Origin: Acidobacteriota bacterium
Lineage (GTDB): Bacteria; Acidobacteriota; Polarisedimenticolia; J045
Length of the DNA stretch: 11,292 bases
Assembly: GCA_024276295.1 (NCBI GenBank)
Contig: JAJRXN010000422.1
Coordinates: 1 to 11,292, forward strand
Direction: 5' to 3'
Part shown: in pieces, positions 5,772-11,292 of the stretch
Layout: each line of letters begins with the position of its first letter
Position numbering within the stretch: position 1 is the first letter of the stretch
The notes under the pieces: model-generated
What the model was told of the DNA's origin: nothing
Database searches by the model: none
Seen by the model: the letters and a program-made list of their open reading frames with translations, nothing else
Program-made: the position numbers and the translations under genes

Positions 5772-7253
5772 CACGCGGGCCAGCAGCACGATCAGCGCCA
5801 CCAGTCCGACCGCGATCCAGCTCACCGGATCGAACAGCGCGAAGCGCACCGGGTCGTCGTGCAGCTTGCGCCGGCGGGCACGGATCCAGATCCGGCTGAT
5901 CCAGTACAGCAGCACCGGACAGGCGACCCACAGCAGGCTCGGGTGACTGTAGCCGGTGGCCACCTTCGGGCTGTTGATGTACAGGGAGAAGATCAGCACC
6001 GCGAGGTAGCCGCTGGCCGTCCCCATGCCGCCGACCATGTCGAGGTCGCTCTTCTGGTAGCCGCGGCTCTTGACCGTCTCGTCGCCGACGCCGGCGAAGT
6101 CCAGCAGCTCGACATAGCGCTTGGCGAACGCCAGGCTGAGAAAGAAGAACATCGAGAACGCCAGCAGCCAGGCCGAGATCGGAATCCCGGTCGCCACTCC
6201 GCCGGAGAGCACGCGGTGCGTGTAGAGCATCGCGAGTATCAGCACGTCGACCATCACCTTGCTCTTGAGATAGAACGAGTACGACAGCGACGTGACGAAG
6301 TACACGGCGAGCATCGCCGCGAACAGCGGCGTGAGCAACACGCCCGACAGGGCGAAGGCGCCGAGCACGAGTCCGGCGAACAGCGGCGGGCCGAACGCGA
6401 TCGGCAGGTCACCCGAGGCGAACGGCCGCGAGCGCTTCGAGCGGTGGGCGCGGTCGGCGTCGACGTCGACCAGGTCGTTGAGGACGTACCCCGCGGAGGC
6501 ACACAGGCTGAACGCCGCGAACCCGGCGGCGGCGTGCAGCACGTTGATCAGACGGACCCCCTCATCGGCGAGGACCACCGGAAGGAACAGCAGCGCGTTC
6601 TTGGCCCACTGGTGCGGACGCAGCGCGCGAATCAGCGCGACGATCCGGGAGGGGCTCGGCACGAGCACCTCGACCGGCGTCTCCAGTCGGGCCGCGCGGG
6701 CCGCCGTCGAGGCCGGCGGCGCACAGAGCCATCCGCGGGCCGCCTCGGCCAGCACGGCGATGTCGGCCGGCGCGTCGCCGACGTACTCGAATCCACCCCT
6801 GCCGAACCGCGCAACGAGGACGTCGCGCTTGGCGCTTCCCTTCACGTTCTCGGTGCCGTCACTGGCGATCACGCCGTCGAACAGCTCGAGATGGCCGGCG
6901 ACCCGCTCGGCGACGTCGCGGTCGGCGGCCGTGACGAGGAGCACGGGGCGCCCCTCGCCGCGCGCCCTGTCGATCAGGTCGAGCACTTCGCGGCGGTACG
7001 GCAGCCCGGCGGGTTCGACGGCGACACGCCGGGCGACGCGCTGCTTGAACGAGGCGCGCCCACCGAGCAGCCAGAGCGGGAGCACGAGCAGCCAGAGCGG
7101 GTTCCGGCGCAGCAGGCGGAGAACCGACTCCCACAGGGTGTCCGTGGCCACGAGCGAACGGTCGAGATCGACGCAGAGCGGCAACGCGCTGCCCCGGCCG
7201 CCGGTCCCGGTCGCCTCTCCCCCGCTCGCCCGTGACACCGAACCGCTGCCCAT
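5736..7253 (-). CDS. HAD phosphatase-UbiA prenyltransferase fusion (DPPR synthase-like)
   Basis: This 505-residue protein has two parts. Residues 26-195 are a HAD-type hydrolase: motif I is DLDRS (D29, D31), motif II the threonine of LVTAA (T108), motif III a lysine in VKGSAKRD (K138 or K142), motif IV GDAPAD (D160, D164). Residues 205-505 are a UbiA-family membrane prenyltransferase with about eight to nine helices, RPHQWAKN (212-219), the Mg-diphosphate motif NDLVDVDAD (259-267), KRSRPFASG (273-281), and a second site around D336. These segments resemble decaprenyl-phosphate phosphoribosyltransferase, which moves phosphoribose from PRPP onto a polyprenyl phosphate. The HAD part could then remove the 5-phosphate; this is inference. 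ATG 7253 is chosen for AAGGAA just upstream. The gene follows rfbB by 32 bp, suggesting supply of a lipid-linked pentose for surface glycans. Other UbiA substrates remain possible. Confidence 0.85.
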   Translation of the reverse strand: MGSGSVSRASGGEATGTGGRGSALPLCVDLDRSLVATDTLWESVLRLLRRNPLWLLVLPLWLLGGRASFKQRVARRVAVEPAGLPYRREVLDLIDRARGEGRPVLLVTAADRDVAERVAGHLELFDGVIASDGTENVKGSAKRDVLVARFGRGGFEYVGDAPADIAVLAEAARGWLCAPPASTAARAARLETPVEVLVPSPSRIVALIRALRPHQWAKNALLFLPVVLADEGVRLINVLHAAAGFAAFSLCASAGYVLNDLVDVDADRAHRSKRSRPFASGDLPIAFGPPLFAGLVLGAFALSGVLLTPLFAAMLAVYFVTSLSYSFYLKSKVMVDVLILAMLYTHRVLSGGVATGIPISAWLLAFSMFFFLSLAFAKRYVELLDFAGVGDETVKSRGYQKSDLDMVGGMGTASGYLAVLIFSLYINSPKVATGYSHPSLLWVACPVLLYWISRIWIRARRRKLHDDPVRFALFDPVSWIAVGLVALIVLLARVLPPGRIEELIR

Positions 7254-7285
7254 TCCCGTTCCTTGTCCGCCGGCTGGCGGGCGCA

Positions 7286-8391
7286 TTATGCCGGAGAGCG
7301 ACCGGTCGACGACGGCTCGCATCCCGGAAGACCGAGTCGCTGACGACGGTAGCCGCGCCCTTCCGCCGCAGCGCACCATGCTCGGTTCTCGAGATACCAG
7401 CGCACGGTCTGCTCGATCCCCTCCTCGAACGCGATCTGCGGCGTGAAGCCGAGTTCTCCGCGGGCACGCGTCGAATCGACGGCGTAGCGGCGGTCGTGCC
7501 CGGGCCGGTCGGCGACGAACTCGATCAGTTCGCGGTACTCCGTGACGCCGCGCCCGGCGAGCGCGGGGTTCCCGCCGGCCGGCACGAGCCGTTCGAGGAC
7601 GTCGCAGATCGCCTCGACGACGTCGAGGTTGGAGCGTTCGATGCCCGTGCCGAGGTTGTAGCGCGCACCCGGCCTGCCGTGCTCGAACGCGGCGAACAGT
7701 CCGCGGCAGTGATCGAGGACGTGGATCCAGTCGCGGCGGTGCCCGCCGTCGCCGTAGACCGGAAGCGATCGCCCCTCGAGGGCGTTGAGCAGCATCAGCG
7801 GGATCAGCTTCTCGGGGAACTGGAACGGTCCGTAGTTGTTGGTGGCATGCGTGACGACGACCGGGACGCCGTACGTCACGTGCCAGGCGCGAGCCATGTG
7901 ATCCGCCGCCGCCTTCGACGCGGCGTACGGCGAATTCGGCGCGAACGGCGCCTCCTCGTCGGCGCGTCGGCCGTCCGGCAGACTGCCGTAGACCTCGTCG
8001 GTCGAGACCTGGACGAGGCGGAACCCGTCGGGCAGGTCGCCCGTCGCGAGGTGGCGCCGGACCTGGTCGAGCAACGTCTGCGTTCCGAGGACGTTGGTCC
8101 GCACGAAGACGTCCGGCGCATCGATCGAACGATCGACGTGGGACTCGGCCGCGAGATGGAACACGCCCCGCGGCCGGTGTCGCACCAGCAGCGAGGCGAC
8201 GAGCGCCGCGTCGAGGACGTCCCCCTCGACCAGTTCGAACCGTGGATCCGCGGCCAGTGCGGCGAGGTTCTCGCGCCCGCCGGCGTAGGTCAGCTTGTCG
8301 AGCACGACGATCCGGTCGCGGGTCCGTTCGAGCAGCCATCGCACGAGATTGCTGCCGATGAACCCCGCTCCGCCGGTGACCAGCAGCGCGC

Positions 8392-8395
<4 letters not shown>
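7286..8395 (-). CDS. rfbB: dTDP-glucose 4,6-dehydratase
   Basis: RfbB/RmlB converts dTDP-glucose to dTDP-4-keto-6-deoxyglucose in the cytoplasm, the second step towards dTDP-rhamnose and other 6-deoxy sugars. The 369-residue protein is an extended SDR enzyme. It has the NAD-binding GGAGFIG (8-14), the substrate-contacting HLAAESHVDRS (80-90), the catalytic TDE triad (T132, D133, E134 in STDEVYG) and YAASK with Y157 and K161. NNYGPFQFPEKLIP and the GDGGHRRDWIHV segment are standard for the family. The GTG start at 8395 overlaps the rfbA TGA (GTGA) and has AGAGGGG just upstream. The stop is TAA. Beyond the usual end near WYLENRAW there is a tail of about 30 mostly basic and small residues (for example RGYRRQRLG), not needed for catalysis. 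All catalytic residues are present, so I expect an active enzyme. Confidence 0.96.
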
Positions 8396-9300
<905 letters not shown>

Positions 9301-9337
9301 CGGCTGCGCTCCACCCGCATGGCCTGCGGACCCAGAG

Positions 9338-9367
9338 AGAATATGGGACTCAGGCCATCGCGGTCGA
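9338..9367 (-). promoter_or_regulatory. Candidate promoter of the rfbA-rfbB-HAD/UbiA operon
   Basis: On the minus strand TCGACC (9367-9362) and TATTCT (9343-9338) are 18 bp apart, each matching 4 of 6 sigma-70 consensus positions. The -10 lies in the most AT-rich patch of this gap and would give a leader of about 30 nt before rfbA. The matches are weak and could be chance. Confidence 0.25.
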
Positions 9368-9452
9368 GGGCGGAAGCCTGCGGACAGCACGGGCTGGAGC
9401 CCTGCGGCCCGTCATCCGGAATGGCGGGAACAGGCGACGGATTCTCCTCGCC

Positions 9453-9488
9453 ACGGGACGGCTCTTCCCGTAGCTTTCCGGGGAAGGC
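9453..9488 (+). other. Two adjacent small hairpins in the leader of the 178-residue membrane protein gene
   Basis: ACGGGA (9453-9458) pairs with TCCCGT (9466-9471) over a 7-nt loop. Directly after it GCTTTC (9473-9478) pairs with GAAGGC (9483-9488, one G-T wobble) over a CGGG loop. They lie 36 nt before the GTG at 9524. There is no T-tract, so they do not look like a normal terminator. In such GC-rich DNA short stems can arise by chance. Confidence 0.25.
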
Positions 9489-9513
9489 CGGCAGCACAGG
9501 CCTCCGGGAACGC

Positions 9514-9519
9514 GAGGGA
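9514..9519 (+). promoter_or_regulatory. Ribosome binding site selecting the GTG at 9524
   Basis: GAGGGA precedes GTG 9524 by 4 nt (6 nt from its GAGG core). The in-frame ATG at 9548 has no such site, so the longer form is preferred. Confidence 0.5.
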
Positions 9520-9523
9520 CACG

Positions 9524-10060
9524 GTGGATCCGACGACTACCACTGCCATGACGATCAGCATCGGCCGGGATCCGTTTCTGACCCCGGCGATCCTGCTTCT
9601 GTGCGGACTGGTCGCCTGGCTGCTGGCCTCTCGCAGGGGTCGTCTGGCCACGAGCCGCGTCGAGCGGCGGTTGCGCTTCGTCCATGTCGCGATCGCCCTG
9701 CTGGCGGTCGCCGGCGCGGCGGGCGTGACCACCTACCGCGCGCAGCTCTTCTGGGGCATCGGCTGGGATGCGCAGCGCGAGATGCTCGTTCTCGACCGGA
9801 TGGCCCCGCTCGCGCCGCTCGAGATCCCGGCCAGCGAGGTCCGCGACGTGCTGGAGATCGCCGCCCCCGAGGTGACGTGGTCCGGCGAACGCGAGGCGGT
9901 GGTCCGGTTCGAGATCCGCACGCGCTCGGGCGAGGTCTACCGCAGCGCCCCGACCGGGCGGCGCAGGGTGGTCGACGCCGCGCGCGGGACGCTGACGCGT
10001 GCCACCGACGGCAAGCTGCAGCGGTTCCTCGTCCACGGCGCCCATCGGTTCCTGCGCTAG
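9524..10060 (+). CDS. Small two-helix membrane protein of unknown function
   Basis: I do not recognise a family. With the GTG start at 9524 it has 178 residues; an ATG at 9548 would remove eight. There are two membrane helices, about residues 18-37 (TPAILLLCGLVAWLLA) and 52-70 (FVHVAIALLAVAGAAGV), joined by a strongly basic loop (RRGRLATSRVERRLR). By the positive-inside rule that loop is cytoplasmic, which would put both ends outside the membrane. The last ~105 residues look like a small beta-rich domain (EIPASEVRDVLEI, AVVRFEIRTRSG, EVYRSAPTGRR). It faintly recalls bacterial PH-like domains, but no motif proves this. It is divergent from rfbA across a 223-bp gap and convergent with the TPR gene, with both stops inside one CTAG. 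No functional partner can be inferred. Confidence 0.65.
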   Translation: MDPTTTTAMTISIGRDPFLTPAILLLCGLVAWLLASRRGRLATSRVERRLRFVHVAIALLAVAGAAGVTTYRAQLFWGIGWDAQREMLVLDRMAPLAPLEIPASEVRDVLEIAAPEVTWSGEREAVVRFEIRTRSGEVYRSAPTGRRRVVDAARGTLTRATDGKLQRFLVHGAHRFLR

Positions 10061-11292
10061 CCCGGACTGCCGATCCGGTCCAGCAGCTTGCGCGCCGCGC
10101 GCCCTTCCCGGCTCTCCGGAGCAAGGCGTGCCGCCTTCTCGAGGTGGGGCCGGGCGATCCGGGGCCTGTCAAGCTGCACGAGCAGTCGTCCGAGCTGGTA
10201 GTGCGCCTTGACGTAGCGCGGGTTGAGCCGAATCGCCGCCCGCAGATGCCGCATCGCCGATTCCACCCGCGTCTTCTTCTCCTCGACCGTGCGGGCGGCA
10301 TCGGCGAGGTTGAGTTCGGCCAGCGCCCAGTTGTAGTGCGGTGTCGGGTAGCGCGGTACTTCCTTCAGCGCCCGCCGGCAGTACTCGATCGCCCGCTCGG
10401 GCTGCTTGAGCCGCACGTAGAGTGAGGCGGTGTTGTTGAGCGCCTTGGAGCGCCCCTCGGCGTCGTCGTACTTCTCGTACGCCTGCTGGTAGGCCTCCAG
10501 TGCGCGAGCGAGTTCACCCATCGAAGCGTAGCGGATCCCGAGGTGCAGGTACGGCAGCCCTTCCCCCGGTGCCTTGGCCGAGGTGTCGAGCCAGAACGCG
10601 AGATCCGAGGCCCAGACGCGGTTGCGCTGCGCGACCGCCCAGGAGGCCGGGATCCCGATCAGCAACGCGATCACCAGCGGCAGCACCTGGCGCATGGCCG
10701 GCGCAACGCCTTTCCAGGCGACGACGGCACGCTGGAGCAGGAAGCCGGCGAGCAGGCAGGCACCTGCGGAAGGGATGTAGAGATATCGCTCCGCGAACGG
10801 TGTTTCCGAGATGCGGAACACGGCGATCGCCAACGAGGGCGCCAGCGCCGAGAAGAACAGCACGACGGCCAGCGCCTCGCGCAGCAGGCCTCCCTCTCCT
10901 CTCGCGCGACGGGCGAGCAGCACGAGTCCGCCGAGCGCCACGACCGCAAACAGCCCGGCCAGGGCCCAGAGCACCGGCATCTCGAGCGTGCGCACGAAGG
11001 CGGACTGGGGAAAGGGCCAGACGGTCTTCACGGCGTAGAAGCCGATCGCCTCCCACGCCGTGACGAACGACGTCCAGACCGAGAAGTCCGGCCTCCGCAT
11101 GTAGTTGGCGAAGTCCGGCGACTTCATCGACGCCAGCGCCTGACTGCGGATCGACAGGTACACGACCGTGACGAACGCGATCACGCCGATCAGCGCGAAC
11201 GCACGGGCCAGATTCCGACCGCGGCCGGCCCCGTGTGCTCCGCGGCCTGCCGCGCGCGCCTTCTGGCGCCGGCGACGCTCGGCGCGCGGCAG
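10057..11292 (-). CDS. TMTC-like membrane protein with C-terminal TPR repeats (5' end outside the window)
   Basis: The frame is open to the window edge, so 411 C-terminal residues are seen; the GTG at 11184 is internal, because a basic loop (RRRRQKARAAGRG) and the start of a membrane helix lie upstream of it. The visible membrane part has about six helices. The segment SETPFAERYLYIPSAGACLL is typical of bacterial TPR membrane proteins related to the TMTC/DUF1736 group, whose eukaryotic members are O-mannosyltransferases of the GT-C fold. About four TPR units follow in the last ~170 residues: YLHLGIRYASMGELARALEA, ALNNTASLYVRLKQPERAIE, a longer PHYNWALAELNL unit with a charged insert, and AHYQLGRLLVQLDRPRIA. 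The TPR part probably lies on the periplasmic side. The catalytic N-terminus is not visible, so glycosyltransferase activity is inference. Nearby nucleotide-sugar genes are compatible with a glycan role. Confidence 0.8.
   Translation of the reverse strand: MPRAERRRRQKARAAGRGAHGAGRGRNLARAFALIGVIAFVTVVYLSIRSQALASMKSPDFANYMRRPDFSVWTSFVTAWEAIGFYAVKTVWPFPQSAFVRTLEMPVLWALAGLFAVVALGGLVLLARRARGEGGLLREALAVVLFFSALAPSLAIAVFRISETPFAERYLYIPSAGACLLAGFLLQRAVVAWKGVAPAMRQVLPLVIALLIGIPASWAVAQRNRVWASDLAFWLDTSAKAPGEGLPYLHLGIRYASMGELARALEAYQQAYEKYDDAEGRSKALNNTASLYVRLKQPERAIEYCRRALKEVPRYPTPHYNWALAELNLADAARTVEEKKTRVESAMRHLRAAIRLNPRYVKAHYQLGRLLVQLDRPRIARPHLEKAARLAPESREGRAARKLLDRIGSPG

Overview
The window is about 11.3 kb of very GC-rich bacterial DNA. 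It is gene-dense, uses GTG/TTG starts freely, and has very strong G/C preference at third codon positions, which is why long open frames also appear antisense to the real genes. Nothing fixes the taxon. Extracytoplasmic modular proteins, an rml-type nucleotide-sugar operon and a membrane TPR protein suggest a GC-rich, probably diderm lineage such as Acidobacteriota or a myxobacterium-like group; this is a weak inference. No RNA gene, CRISPR array, insertion sequence or phage gene is visible.

Layout. (1) 2-1126 (+): the 3' end of a large secreted protein with beta-sandwich/fibronectin-like modules. (2) 1140-1715 (-): a SprT-like zinc metalloprotein with an HEFCHH motif. (3) 1778-5771 (+): a transport cluster. 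An AspT/YidE-type transporter is cut into two halves by one in-frame TAG (1778-2632 and 2642-3370). It is followed by a Na+/H+ antiporter-type protein with a C-terminal TrkA-N/RCK module (3397-5250), then by an unrecognised 174-residue protein whose GTG start overlaps the antiporter stop. (4) 9300-5736 (-): an operon-like run rfbA, rfbB and a HAD-UbiA fusion. The rfbA/rfbB junction is a GTGA overlap and only 32 bp separate rfbB from the fusion gene. (5) 9524-10060 (+): a small two-helix membrane protein of unknown role. (6) 11292-10057 (-): the C-terminal part of a TMTC-like membrane protein with four TPR units, continuing beyond the window.

How the genes fit together. RfbA and RfbB make dTDP-4-keto-6-deoxyglucose. 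The HAD-UbiA protein resembles decaprenyl-phosphate phosphoribosyltransferases, with a phosphatase-like domain in front. Together they point to surface-glycan precursor supply, one branch as dTDP-sugar and one possibly as polyprenyl-phosphate-linked pentose. rfbC and rfbD are not in the window. The plus-strand cluster is about ion or small-solute exchange controlled by RCK-type domains.

The most notable observations are the in-frame amber codon in an otherwise intact transporter, the HAD-UbiA fusion with an altered HAD motif I, and a possible leaderless start for the transporter. I do not see convincing evidence of a wholly new system; most genes belong to known families.
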